A stretch of DNA of 64,000 nucleotides, from contig JAVBLT010000011.1 in assembly GCA_031553315.1 (NCBI GenBank), positions 60,099-124,098 on the forward strand, read 5' to 3'. A program made the position numbers and the translations under genes. Numbering within the stretch: position 1 is the first letter of the stretch; every line of letters starts with the position of its first letter. Under the pieces are notes generated by a model, which worked only from the letters and a program-made list of their open reading frames with translations, made no database searches and had not been told where the DNA came from. This stretch comes from JAVBLT01 sp031553315 (lineage in GTDB: Bacteria > Verrucomicrobiota > Kiritimatiellia > RFP12 > DVOR01). Below, piece by piece: positions 15,390 to 24,165 of the stretch.

Positions 15390-18300
15390 GTGTACCTCAA
15401 ACAGCTTGAGATATGCGGCTTTAAAAGCTTCGCCGACAAAACGCGCCTGACCTTCGAACCGGGCATGATTGCCATCGTCGGCCCCAACGGATGCGGCAAG
15501 AGCAACGTCTCCGACGCCATCCGCTGGGTGCTTGGCGAGCAGCGCCCCTCCGCGCTCCGCTGCGCGAAAATGCAGGATATCATCTTCAACGGCACCGACA
15601 CCCGCAAACCGCTGGGCATGGCGGAGGTTTCGCTGACCTTCACCGACTGCGAAGGCGTGCTCGATACCGCCTTCAACGAAGTCACCATCACCCGGCGCGT
15701 CTTCCGAAGCGGCGAAGGCCAATACTTCCTCAACAAAAACCCCTGCCGCCTGAAAGACATTCACCACCTCTTCATGGGCACCGGCGTGGGAACCACCTCC
15801 TACTCCGTCATGGCCCAAGGCCAGATCGACGCCATCCTCTCCTCACGCCCCGAAGACCGCCGCGCCGTCTTCGAAGAAGCCGCCGGCATCACCAAATTCA
15901 AAGCCGACCGCCGCGAAGCCATGCGTAAAATCGAGCAGACCGAAGCCAACCTGCTCCGCCTTTCCGATGTGATCCGCGAAGTGAAGCGCCAAATCACCAC
16001 CCTTCAGCGCCAGGCCGAGCGCGCCGAAAAATACCGGACCTGCCACGCCGAGCTGCGCACCCTTGAGCTCTTCCGAACCCGCCGCCACGTCGCAGCCCTC
16101 GAAGCCGCCATGATCGCCCACGCCGAGCGCCTCACCGCATTGCAAGACGATGCCGACCGCTTTCAAGCCGCCATCGAAACCGGCGAAACCGAACAAACCG
16201 ATCTCCGCTCCGCCCTCGCCGCGCACGACGCCTCCGCCCAAACACTCCAGGCGCAAATCGCCGACCTCGCCTCCCGTTTCAACCGCGCGCGGGAAATCAT
16301 ACAAGCCAACCGCCAGCGAACCGAAGAGTGCCGCCAATGGGCCGAGCGCGATACCGCCGAGGCCCGCGAAACCGCCGATCAGCTCGAAACCCTCCGCGAA
16401 GCCGCCGCCTCCGACGCCGGGCGCGACGCACACTTCGAAAAACAACGCGAAGCCGCCCAGGCCGCCCTCGACGAAGCCCGCGACCGTTTTGCCCTGCATG
16501 AAGAGCGGATCGACGCCGCCCGCAACGGCCTCCGCCGCACCCGCGACCGCCTCCTCGCCTGCGAGCAGATCGAGACCCGCACCGCCGCCGACCTTTCCAC
16601 CCTCGAAACCGCCGCCCTCGCCGCCCGCATCGAAATGGAGCGCCTCCGCGAAGAATCAGCCCAGATCCGCCTCCGCCGCGACGAATGCGCCACCGCGCTT
16701 GCCGCCATCGAAAACCGCCTCCGCGCCGCCCGCGAGACCGTGGAAAACACAAAAGAAGCCCTCATCGCCGCTGAAGAAGACAAGGCCGACCTCGCCGCCC
16801 TCCTGCAAGACGCCCAACGCGCCGCCGCCCGCCTTCACGCCGAAACCGCCGCCCTTCACGCCCGGCGAGACCTCCTCGAAGAACGCCTCGCCACGCGCGC
16901 CAATTTTTCCGAAGCCGCCCGAACCTTGCTCGACGCCCCCCCCGGCGACGTCGTCGGGACCTTCGCCTCCTGCCTCAACGCGACCCGCCAGACCCAGGCC
17001 GTGATGGCCGCGCTCAACCCTTGGCTCCACGCCGTAGTCGTCAAAGACCGCGCCGCCGCCGACCGCGTGCTGCAGCAGGTTGAGCGCCGCTTTCCCGGCG
17101 CATCGCTCCAGCTTCTCGTGCAAAACGCCCCGGCCCAGCCCCCGCAGCCGGGGTCACTCGCAGCAAGCGTGGAGACCGGGCCCGCCTTCCGCGCACTGGT
17201 CGACCGCCTGCTCGGCGGCTTTACCGCCGCAGGCGAATGCGCCGCCCGAACCGCCGCCGGCGACTACGCCTGCCGCGCCGCCGACGAAAACGCCGCCTCT
17301 CCCCTCGCCGACCGGATTCAGCTCGAAAGCATCCTGGAAAGCCTCCTCCAAAAAGAAGCCGAAACCCGCGGCGCCGAGGCCCGGATCGAAACCCTCCACG
17401 CCCGCATCCACGCGCTGAACAGCCAGTGGAACGCCCTCAGGCGGCACCTCGAAGAAGCCCAGCACCAAGCCGCCCACACCGAAGGCGAACACCGCGCCGC
17501 CCAACGCGAAGCCGAGCGCGCCGCCGAGCGTTTCACCGCCGTGGACGATCGCCTCCGATCCATCGAAAACACCGCGGGCGACACCACCGGCCGCCGCGAC
17601 GCCCTTCTGGCCCGCCGCGCGGCCAACACCGCCGAACGTGAAAACCTGTTGCTGGAAACCGCACGCCTCAACGAAGAGAGCGGCGCCCTGGAAAGCGCCT
17701 TTGCCGCCGTCAGCGCCCAACAGGCCGAAGCGCGCATCCGCTACGCCACCGTAATCCAGGAAGAAGAAACCCTCAAAAACCGGCGCGACGCTCTCCTCAT
17801 CCGCATCCGTGAATTGGAACGCAGCCTCGAAACCCGCCGCCAGAGCATCCGCTCCTACGATGACCGCATCCGCGCCCTCGCCAATGAAAACGAAACCCTC
17901 GAAGCCTCCCTCCAGCCGTTGAGCGACGCCGGCGAAGCCGTGGAAGCCGAGTGGGCACGCGTCAAAACGCTCCGCGCCGAAACCGCCGCCGCCCTCGAAG
18001 CGCTCGAAAACGGCCTCGCCTCGACCCGCCGCCGCCTCGACGCCCTGCGCGACGAACGCGGGAAAACCGAGCTGGCCATCGGCGAAGCCCGCATCCGCCG
18101 CCAAAACCACATCGAACGCATCCTCGCCGAATACGCCGTGACCGAAGAAGCACTCGCCGCCGAGCCCGACCCCGAATGGCCCGCCGGCGAACCCCCGCCC
18201 GACGAAACCCTCGCCGAACGCATCGCCGAGCTCGCCGCCGCCATCCAAAACCTCGGCCCCGTCAACCTCGTCGCCATCGACGAATACAAGGAACACGAAG

Positions 18301-18860
18301 CCCGCTACACCTTCCTCAAAGCCCAGGAAGACGACCTCCTCGCCTCCAAAGCCCAAGTCCTCGACCTCGTGCGCACCATCAACGCCACCTCCTCCGAGCG
18401 TTTCCGCGACACCTTCAACCGCGCCAACGACAATTTCTCCGCCATGTTTTCCAAGCTCTTCCACGGCGGCCACGCCCGCCTCCTGCTCCTCGAAAACATG
18501 GAAGACCCCCTCGAATGCGGCATCGACATCGTGGCGCGCCCCCCCGGCAAAAAGCCACAGACCATCTCCCTTCTCTCCGGCGGCGAGCGCACCATGACCG
18601 CCGTCAGCCTCCTCTTCGCCATCTTCATGATCAAACCCGCCCCCTTCTGCCTCCTCGACGAGCTCGACGCCGCGCTCGACGATTCCAACATCGGCCGCTT
18701 CGTCGCCGCCCTCAAGGATTTCCTCATCCACTCCCAGTTCCTCATCATCACCCACAACCAGCACACCATCGCCGGGTCCGACATCGTCTACGGCGTGACC
18801 ATGCCCGAAAAAGGCGTCTCAAAGACCCTCTCCATGAAACTCAACCGCGAACCCGCCTAA
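15390..18860 (+). CDS. smc: Chromosome condensation ATPase SMC
   Basis: A protein of about 1156 residues forming the SMC dimer that organises and segregates the chromosome. Head motifs: N-terminal LEICGFKSFADKT, Walker A GPNGCGKS (31-38), arginine-rich and R-loop region SALRCAKMQDIIFNGT, C-terminal signature LLSGGERTMTA, Walker B FCLLDELDAALDD and the switch His in FLIITHNQHT. Long coiled coils flank a central hinge (about 500-640, including GDVVGTFASCLNA). Start GTG 15390 lies seven bases after the previous stop and right before the conserved first strand; an upstream in-frame start at 15318 would overlap the lipoprotein gene. Partner genes scpA and scpB are not in the window. Confidence 0.95.
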   Translation: MYLKQLEICGFKSFADKTRLTFEPGMIAIVGPNGCGKSNVSDAIRWVLGEQRPSALRCAKMQDIIFNGTDTRKPLGMAEVSLTFTDCEGVLDTAFNEVTITRRVFRSGEGQYFLNKNPCRLKDIHHLFMGTGVGTTSYSVMAQGQIDAILSSRPEDRRAVFEEAAGITKFKADRREAMRKIEQTEANLLRLSDVIREVKRQITTLQRQAERAEKYRTCHAELRTLELFRTRRHVAALEAAMIAHAERLTALQDDADRFQAAIETGETEQTDLRSALAAHDASAQTLQAQIADLASRFNRAREIIQANRQRTEECRQWAERDTAEARETADQLETLREAAASDAGRDAHFEKQREAAQAALDEARDRFALHEERIDAARNGLRRTRDRLLACEQIETRTAADLSTLETAALAARIEMERLREESAQIRLRRDECATALAAIENRLRAARETVENTKEALIAAEEDKADLAALLQDAQRAAARLHAETAALHARRDLLEERLATRANFSEAARTLLDAPPGDVVGTFASCLNATRQTQAVMAALNPWLHAVVVKDRAAADRVLQQVERRFPGASLQLLVQNAPAQPPQPGSLAASVETGPAFRALVDRLLGGFTAAGECAARTAAGDYACRAADENAASPLADRIQLESILESLLQKEAETRGAEARIETLHARIHALNSQWNALRRHLEEAQHQAAHTEGEHRAAQREAERAAERFTAVDDRLRSIENTAGDTTGRRDALLARRAANTAERENLLLETARLNEESGALESAFAAVSAQQAEARIRYATVIQEEETLKNRRDALLIRIRELERSLETRRQSIRSYDDRIRALANENETLEASLQPLSDAGEAVEAEWARVKTLRAETAAALEALENGLASTRRRLDALRDERGKTELAIGEARIRRQNHIERILAEYAVTEEALAAEPDPEWPAGEPPPDETLAERIAELAAAIQNLGPVNLVAIDEYKEHEARYTFLKAQEDDLLASKAQVLDLVRTINATSSERFRDTFNRANDNFSAMFSKLFHGGHARLLLLENMEDPLECGIDIVARPPGKKPQTISLLSGGERTMTAVSLLFAIFMIKPAPFCLLDELDAALDDSNIGRFVAALKDFLIHSQFLIITHNQHTIAGSDIVYGVTMPEKGVSKTLSMKLNREPA

Positions 18861-18875
18861 AAAGGAAACTGCGCC

Positions 18876-20090
18876 ATGGAATCGCTCAAAACCATCTTCA
18901 AAATCGGCCTCGGCCCCTCCAGCAGCCACACCATGGGCCCCCGCCGCGCCGCCGAACAGTTTTCCGCCGCCCACCCCGAAGCCGCCTCCTTCCGGGTCAC
19001 GCTCTACGGCAGCCTCGCCGCCACCGGCAAAGGCCACCTGACCGACCAGGCGATCATCGGCGGGTGCTCGCCCCGCGCCGTCGAGCTCATCTGGCAGCCC
19101 CGCGTCTTCCTTCCCTTCCACCCCAACGGCATGTTTTTCGAAGCCCTCGACCCCGGCGGCGCGCTGATCGCCACCTGGCAGATCTACAGCATCGGCGGCG
19201 GCTACCTCGCCGCCCCCGCCGCCGCCGCCGCTCAAACACCAAGCCCCTACCCTCTTTCCACGATGGACGCCATCCTCGCCTGGTGCCGGAAAGAAGGTCG
19301 CGCCATCTGGGAATACGTGCTCGAACACGAAGGCTACGAATGCTTTGAGCATCTGAGCGAAGCATGGCGCGTGATGGCCCAAGCCGTCGAGCGCGGCCTC
19401 GATGCCGAAGGCGTGCTCCCCGGCGGCCTCGGGCTTCAGCGCAAAGCCGCCCTTTACCACCAAAAAGCCAAAGGCCTCAAAACCGGCATCCAGGGGCGCG
19501 GGTATCTCTTCGCCTACGCCCTCGCCGTGGCCGAAGAAAACGCTGCCTCCACCGGCCCCATCGTCACCGCCCCCACCTGCGGCGCCGCCGGGGTGCTCCC
19601 CGCCGTGCTCTACTACCTCTGCAAACACCACGACTTCCCCGAAAAACGCATCACCCGCGCCCTCGCCACTGCCGGAATCATCGGAGCCGTCGCCAAAACC
19701 AACGGATCCATCTCAGGCGCGGAAGTCGGCTGCCAGGGCGAAATCGGCGTGGCCTGCGCGATGGCCGCCGCCGCCGCCACCCAGCTCTTCGGAGGCAGCC
19801 CCGCCCAAATCGAATACGCCGCCGAAATGGGTCTCGAGCACCACCTCGGCCTCACCTGCGACCCCGTCTGCGGCCTCGTGCAGATCCCCTGCATCGAGCG
19901 CAACGCCTTCGCCGCCGCCCGCGCGATGGACGCCAACCTCTACGCCAGCCTCTCCGACGGCACCCACCGCATCAGCTTCGACAAAGTGGTCAAAACCATG
20001 CTCCGCACCGGCCACGACCTTCCCAACCTCTACAAAGAAACCTCACAGGGCGGCCTCGCCGCAACCCACGAAGAAGGCAACAGAGATTAA
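18876..20090 (+). CDS. sdaA: L-serine dehydratase, iron-sulfur, single chain
   Basis: A 404-residue oxygen-sensitive enzyme that converts L-serine to pyruvate and ammonia with a 4Fe-4S cluster. The N-terminal beta domain has GPSSSHTMGP at residues 13-22; the alpha domain has the cluster cysteines in APTCGAAG, GCQGEIG and DPVCGLVQIPCIERN, and the substrate turn TNGSISGAE. Beta and alpha parts are fused in one chain as in E. coli SdaA, though it is shorter (454 in E. coli). AAAGGAAA precedes the ATG. Directly behind smc by 15 bases. Confidence 0.93.
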   Translation: MESLKTIFKIGLGPSSSHTMGPRRAAEQFSAAHPEAASFRVTLYGSLAATGKGHLTDQAIIGGCSPRAVELIWQPRVFLPFHPNGMFFEALDPGGALIATWQIYSIGGGYLAAPAAAAAQTPSPYPLSTMDAILAWCRKEGRAIWEYVLEHEGYECFEHLSEAWRVMAQAVERGLDAEGVLPGGLGLQRKAALYHQKAKGLKTGIQGRGYLFAYALAVAEENAASTGPIVTAPTCGAAGVLPAVLYYLCKHHDFPEKRITRALATAGIIGAVAKTNGSISGAEVGCQGEIGVACAMAAAAATQLFGGSPAQIEYAAEMGLEHHLGLTCDPVCGLVQIPCIERNAFAAARAMDANLYASLSDGTHRISFDKVVKTMLRTGHDLPNLYKETSQGGLAATHEEGNRD

Positions 20091-20172
20091 CCGTTTTTTA
20101 ACGCTTCCTTCATTTCGACCAAACACGCCCCGCGTAAAGTATGCCGTGTTTCACCACACAAACAGAAAGGAA

Positions 20173-21501
20173 ATGATGAAACACGCCACACTGATCGCCG
20201 CCGCTCTCATCGGCCTCACCGCATTCGCCCAACAAGCCGAATCCCCCCTCAAGCTCGACGCCGGCCTCGACATCCGCCTCCGCTACGATTTCACCGACCA
20301 CCTCCCCAAATGGCCCAATTTCCAAAGCGACCGCACCGATTACATGCGCCTTCGCACCCGCATCTGGGGAAAAGCCGAATATGAAAACATCGGCCTCTTC
20401 GCCCGCCTCGCCGATGAATTCCGTTACTACCGCACCCCGAAAGACGACCCCGCACAGGATAAGCAAAAATTTCCCGACGTTCTTTACATCGACAACCTGT
20501 ACCTCGACGTTAAAAAAATCGCCGGCGCCCTCGACCTGCGCATCGGCCGCCAGGATATGAAATTCGGCGCAGGCCGCGTAATTTCCGACGGCACCGGCGG
20601 CGACGGTTCCCGCTCCGCTTACTTCGACGCGCTCCGCGCCACCTGGCGCCTCACCGGTAAAACCACCCTCGACGCCTTCGGCATCTATATGAGCCAAGAC
20701 GATTGGCTCCCCACCCTCGGTCAATCCTACGATGGGAAAAACGCCAAAGGCGACTACGACACCACCGGGTTCCAAAACAACGAAGCCGGCGCCGGCCTCT
20801 ACGCCCAGATCCGCGAATCCAAAGCCCTCGGCCTCGATTTCTACTGGGTCTGGAAACACGAAACCGCCTCACCCAAATTCGCCGCCCGCGATTTCCATAC
20901 CGTCGGCACCCGCCTTCTCCCCCAGCTCACCGAAACCCTCTCCGGCGAACTCGAGCTCGCCGGCCAGTTCGGCAAAACCGACGACGACCGCAGCATCTGG
21001 GCCGGCATGGCCTTCGGCGGCCTCACCTGGCAGCCCAAAGCCGCCGGCAAGCCCACTCTCACCGCCGCCCTCCTCTACCTCTCAGGCGACAACGAGCGCT
21101 TCGACAAAACCCCCGCCGGCGCCGATACCGGCTGGAACCCCGTCTTCAACCGCCAGACCTGGCTCGGCGAAGCCGTCGCGCCCATGTATGAAAAATACCG
21201 TTACAGCAACCTCATCTACCCCTACCTCGAGCTCGGCGCTTCGCCGCTCGCGGGGCACAAAACCAAAATCCAGCTCGGCCCCATGTTCACCGCCAAAACC
21301 GAGCAAGGCGTCAACGACGGCGAAGGCTACGGCTCCTTCCGCGGCTTCTACGTCCAGACCCGTTACGAGTTCCCCATCCTCGAGAAAATGGCCTTGAAAG
21401 GCGCCGTCATGGCCGAATACATGAGCAAGGGCGATTATTTCGGCGCCAACGCCGACAGCGCGGCCTATTTCCTGCGCTTTCAGCTCACGTTTGACATCTG
21501 A
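20173..21501 (+). CDS. Alginate-export-like outer-membrane porin
   Basis: A 442-residue outer-membrane barrel with signal peptide MMKHATLIAAALIGLTAFAQ. Alternating strands rich in aromatic residues and conserved pieces such as LRLRTRIWGKAEY-type strand, LDLRIGRQDMKFGAGRV and AYFDALRATWRL match the alginate_exp porin family. The last residues FLRFQLTFDI end in an aromatic-type strand suitable for Bam recognition. Such porins pass uronic acids or other oligosaccharides; the substrate here is unknown. Starts at ATG 20173 or 20176 after AAAGGAAA. A longer upstream frame through sdaA is a shadow. It ends at a strong terminator shared with phoA. Confidence 0.8.
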   Translation: MMKHATLIAAALIGLTAFAQQAESPLKLDAGLDIRLRYDFTDHLPKWPNFQSDRTDYMRLRTRIWGKAEYENIGLFARLADEFRYYRTPKDDPAQDKQKFPDVLYIDNLYLDVKKIAGALDLRIGRQDMKFGAGRVISDGTGGDGSRSAYFDALRATWRLTGKTTLDAFGIYMSQDDWLPTLGQSYDGKNAKGDYDTTGFQNNEAGAGLYAQIRESKALGLDFYWVWKHETASPKFAARDFHTVGTRLLPQLTETLSGELELAGQFGKTDDDRSIWAGMAFGGLTWQPKAAGKPTLTAALLYLSGDNERFDKTPAGADTGWNPVFNRQTWLGEAVAPMYEKYRYSNLIYPYLELGASPLAGHKTKIQLGPMFTAKTEQGVNDGEGYGSFRGFYVQTRYEFPILEKMALKGAVMAEYMSKGDYFGANADSAAYFLRFQLTFDI

Positions 21502-21513
21502 AGATCGGTTGCA

Positions 21514-21554
21514 AAACAGCCGGGGGCGGTTTCTCCTCCGGCTGTTTGCTTTTC
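21514..21554. terminator. Bidirectional terminator between porin and phoA
   Basis: AAACAGCCGG pairs with CCGGCTGTTT around a 14-base loop; T-rich bases follow on the plus strand (GCTTTT) and A-rich bases precede, serving the convergent genes. Confidence 0.75.
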
Positions 21555-21556
21555 CG

Positions 21557-23083
21557 TCACAGCGCGGCGGAGGGCAGATACCAGGTTTTGGCCGGGCGGA
21601 TGTAGACGGCCAGACCGCCGAGCGGTTCTTTTTTGCCATCGGCCGTCAGCGCGAAATTGGTGTCGGCCTGAATGCGGCGGCCCTTGAGCACGAGCACGGG
21701 GCTGGCGGGGTCTGAAAGGTCGGTTTGGGGATTTTCGACCTTGGCGTATCGGCTTGCCGCAATGCGCGGGGTATCGGCGGCGAAAAAGGCGGCGGCGATG
21801 CGGGGAATGTCGGTATTGCGAAGGGCGCCGGTGGGCAGGCCGATTCCGAAACCCCAGTAGGGCACGTCGGCGCCGGTATGGTCGCCGGTGGTGTATTCGA
21901 GGCCGAGGTGGCGCGAGGCGACCGTGTGGCAGAGGGCGTTGAGGAGGCTTTGCTTCTCTTCGCTGATGCGTTTGCGGATCGCCTTCATGTCGGCATCCGA
22001 AAGCCTGATGTTCCAGTGGACGCGTACCAGCGCGGTGATTTCGCTGTCGGTCGCGGTGCTTTTCAGGTCTTTGATCATGTCTTTCGCGGCCATTTTCATC
22101 TGCTGCATGGCGCCGATGCGGTCGAGTTTGGTTTTGGGCAGCGTGAGGCCGCCGGTTTCGTGGTCGGGGGTGATCAGGACGATGGTTCCGGGGTGCTTCG
22201 CGGCGAAGGTGCAGGCGGCCTGCGCGGCGGCGTCGAAGGCAAGGATTTCATGGGTGGCGTAGAGGGCATCGTGCACGTGGTTGCCCCAGTCGGCCTGGGC
22301 GCCTTCGACCATGAGGAAGAAGCCGTTGGGATTCCCGGAAAGGAGTTCAATGGCCTTTTCGGTCATCTCTTTCAGGGTGGGCTCGTCGACGGAGACGGCG
22401 AGGCGGGTGGCCATCGGGGTGAGGCCGCCGTCATTGAAACAGCCCCAGAGCTTGCCTTCGACGACGGCGTTCATTTCACCGGCGGTGGCGGCGTAGGTGT
22501 AGCCCTGCTCCTTCACGGCGGCGATGAGGTCTGCGCTGTCGGGCCGGTTCTCGGGCTTCATGAGGCGGCGGCCTCCGCCCATGATCACGTCGAACCCCTG
22601 GTAAACTTGCTGTTTGATGATGGCCGCGCCTTCGCTGCGGTGGGCGGCGTGGGCGGAAAAACCGCCGGGGGTGGCGCCGAAGAGCTCGTCGGTGGTGATC
22701 ACGCCGACGGCTTTCCCCATGCTTTGCGCGATCTCGGCAATGGAGACGAGCGGGCGCGGATCCGGATCGGGCGAGAGGCCGACCATGCCGTTGTTGGTCC
22801 GGGTCATGGTGGCGAGGGCGGTGCCGGCGGCGGCGGAATCGGTGACGGCGTTGTTGGCGGAGGCGGTCTGGGTGGCGCCGCGCAGGAGTGTGTCGAGAAA
22901 GAGCGGCTTGCCGGTAAACTGCCGGGCAAGGGTGTAGCCCGCATGGCCGGTGCCGTCGGGGATCATGATGATGACGTTTTTGGGGCCGGTCTGAGCGGGC
23001 TGGTGCGGGAGGGGCGACCAGGGGGCGGCGAAGGAGAGGGCGGCGCAAAGCAGGGCGGAAAGCAGAAAGCTGCGGCGGTTCAT
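21557..23083 (-). CDS. phoA: Alkaline phosphatase
   Basis: A 508-residue secreted phosphomonoesterase with signal peptide MNRRSFLLSALLCAALSFAA. Metal and catalytic sites are in the usual order: IMIPDGTGH (Asp43), nucleophile Ser83 in TDSAAAGTA, EGAQADWGNHVHD, TPDHETGG and TTGDHTGADVP. It would release phosphate from organic esters in the periplasm. It is the last gene of the dut operon and overlaps murG by four bases, an odd position because no Pho-type promoter can be placed directly before it. Phosphate regulation is therefore unlikely from sequence alone. Confidence 0.92.
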   Translation of the reverse strand: MNRRSFLLSALLCAALSFAAPWSPLPHQPAQTGPKNVIIMIPDGTGHAGYTLARQFTGKPLFLDTLLRGATQTASANNAVTDSAAAGTALATMTRTNNGMVGLSPDPDPRPLVSIAEIAQSMGKAVGVITTDELFGATPGGFSAHAAHRSEGAAIIKQQVYQGFDVIMGGGRRLMKPENRPDSADLIAAVKEQGYTYAATAGEMNAVVEGKLWGCFNDGGLTPMATRLAVSVDEPTLKEMTEKAIELLSGNPNGFFLMVEGAQADWGNHVHDALYATHEILAFDAAAQAACTFAAKHPGTIVLITPDHETGGLTLPKTKLDRIGAMQQMKMAAKDMIKDLKSTATDSEITALVRVHWNIRLSDADMKAIRKRISEEKQSLLNALCHTVASRHLGLEYTTGDHTGADVPYWGFGIGLPTGALRNTDIPRIAAAFFAADTPRIAASRYAKVENPQTDLSDPASPVLVLKGRRIQADTNFALTADGKKEPLGGLAVYIRPAKTWYLPSAAL

Positions 23084-24165
23084 GTGTTTTTCCTTTGGAT
23101 GACGGATTCAAGACGGTCGGCCACGTGCTCATCCGCATCGGGGTCGGCAAGGGAGGCGAGCGCGCGGCGCATGGAAGCGGTGATTTCGGGGTCGCTGCGC
23201 ATCTGGAGCAAAACGTCGATCAGATTCTGCGCGGTCATTTCCTTCTGATTGAAGGCGAGTGCGCCGCCCTTTTCCACGAGCATCTTCGCGTTGAGGGTCT
23301 GGTGGTCGTTCATGGCGGAGGGGAGCGGAATGAGCAGCGCGGGCACGGCGCAGAGGCACAGCTCGAAGCAGGTGGAGGCGCCGGCGCGGGCGACGACGGC
23401 GTCGGCGGCGGCATAGGCTTTGCCCATGTCGCGGATGTAGGCGGCGACTTCGGCCTTCACGCCGAATTCGGCGTAGCGATTTTGGAGGGCTTCCACATCG
23501 GCGGCGCCGGACTGGTGAATCACGCGCAGCGTGTCGCACCCTGCGGCGGCCATGCGGCAGAAGGCTTCGCAGGCGAGTTCGTTGACGGCATGGGCGCCTT
23601 GGCTGCCCCCCGTCACAAGCACGGTGAAGGCGCCGTCTTCGCGCACCGGAAGCTCGCCGGGGGTGAGGAGTTTTTCAATCAGCGTGCGGCGGAGCGGAAA
23701 CCCGGTGCAGACGGTTTTCACGCCGGGGAGGTATTCCGCCGAAGCGGGGAAGCTCAGCGCCACCTCCTTCACGCACGGCCGTTTCGCCAGCCGGCGCACG
23801 GCTTTGCCGGGAATCGCGTTGGCCTCGTGCAGCACGACCGGCACGCCCAAAGTCTGCGCGGCCAAAACGGGCGGCAGGCTCGAATAACTGCCCATGGCCA
23901 GCAGCGCGGCGGGCTGATACCGGCGCATTTCCCTGCGGCAGCGGAGCCAGGAAAGCAAGAGGTGAAACGCCCATTTGGGGTGAAGCCGGCGCGCGCCGGT
24001 TTTGAAGGCGGGGCCATCCCACGCGTCTCGCGCGTAGGCCTCAATGGCGCGGCCGGAGAACCAGACGGCGACTTCGTGCCCGCGCCGCCGCAAGGCCTGG
24101 GCGACCGCGAGCCCGGGGTAGACATGGCCCCCCGTGCCGCCGCACGCGACGATGAACCGGCTCAT
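23080..24165 (-). CDS. murG: Lipid II synthase MurG (GlcNAc transferase)
   Basis: A 361-residue GT28 glycosyltransferase that adds GlcNAc to lipid I, making lipid II on the cytoplasmic face. G-loops CGGTGGHVYPGLAVAQAL and GGSQGAHAVNE, the HEANAIPGKAVR region, and the donor site ARAGASTCFEL followed by PSAMNDHQTLNA mark the family. It overlaps both neighbours by four bases (murJ upstream, phoA downstream). Pairing with murJ places synthesis and flipping of lipid II together. Confidence 0.94.
   Translation of the reverse strand: MSRFIVACGGTGGHVYPGLAVAQALRRRGHEVAVWFSGRAIEAYARDAWDGPAFKTGARRLHPKWAFHLLLSWLRCRREMRRYQPAALLAMGSYSSLPPVLAAQTLGVPVVLHEANAIPGKAVRRLAKRPCVKEVALSFPASAEYLPGVKTVCTGFPLRRTLIEKLLTPGELPVREDGAFTVLVTGGSQGAHAVNELACEAFCRMAAAGCDTLRVIHQSGAADVEALQNRYAEFGVKAEVAAYIRDMGKAYAAADAVVARAGASTCFELCLCAVPALLIPLPSAMNDHQTLNAKMLVEKGGALAFNQKEMTAQNLIDVLLQMRSDPEITASMRRALASLADPDADEHVADRLESVIQRKNT

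Noticed and set aside
12695..15760. 1021-codon open frame on the minus strand across mlaD, the lipoprotein gene and smc start
   Set aside because: It is antisense to three clear genes; the GC- and C-ending codon bias removes stops from this frame. Its Gly/Glu/Val-rich product has no domain.
17154..18764. 536-codon minus-strand frame opposite smc
   Set aside because: Antisense shadow of the conserved C-terminal SMC head.
19402..20172. Long plus-strand extension in front of the porin gene
   Set aside because: It lies in another frame of sdaA, is Pro/Ser/Ala-rich, and the porin signal peptide starts clearly at 20173.
20101..20172. Promoter for the porin gene
   Set aside because: TCGACC and TAAAGT are only 14 bases apart, too close for a normal sigma70 promoter, so I did not list it.
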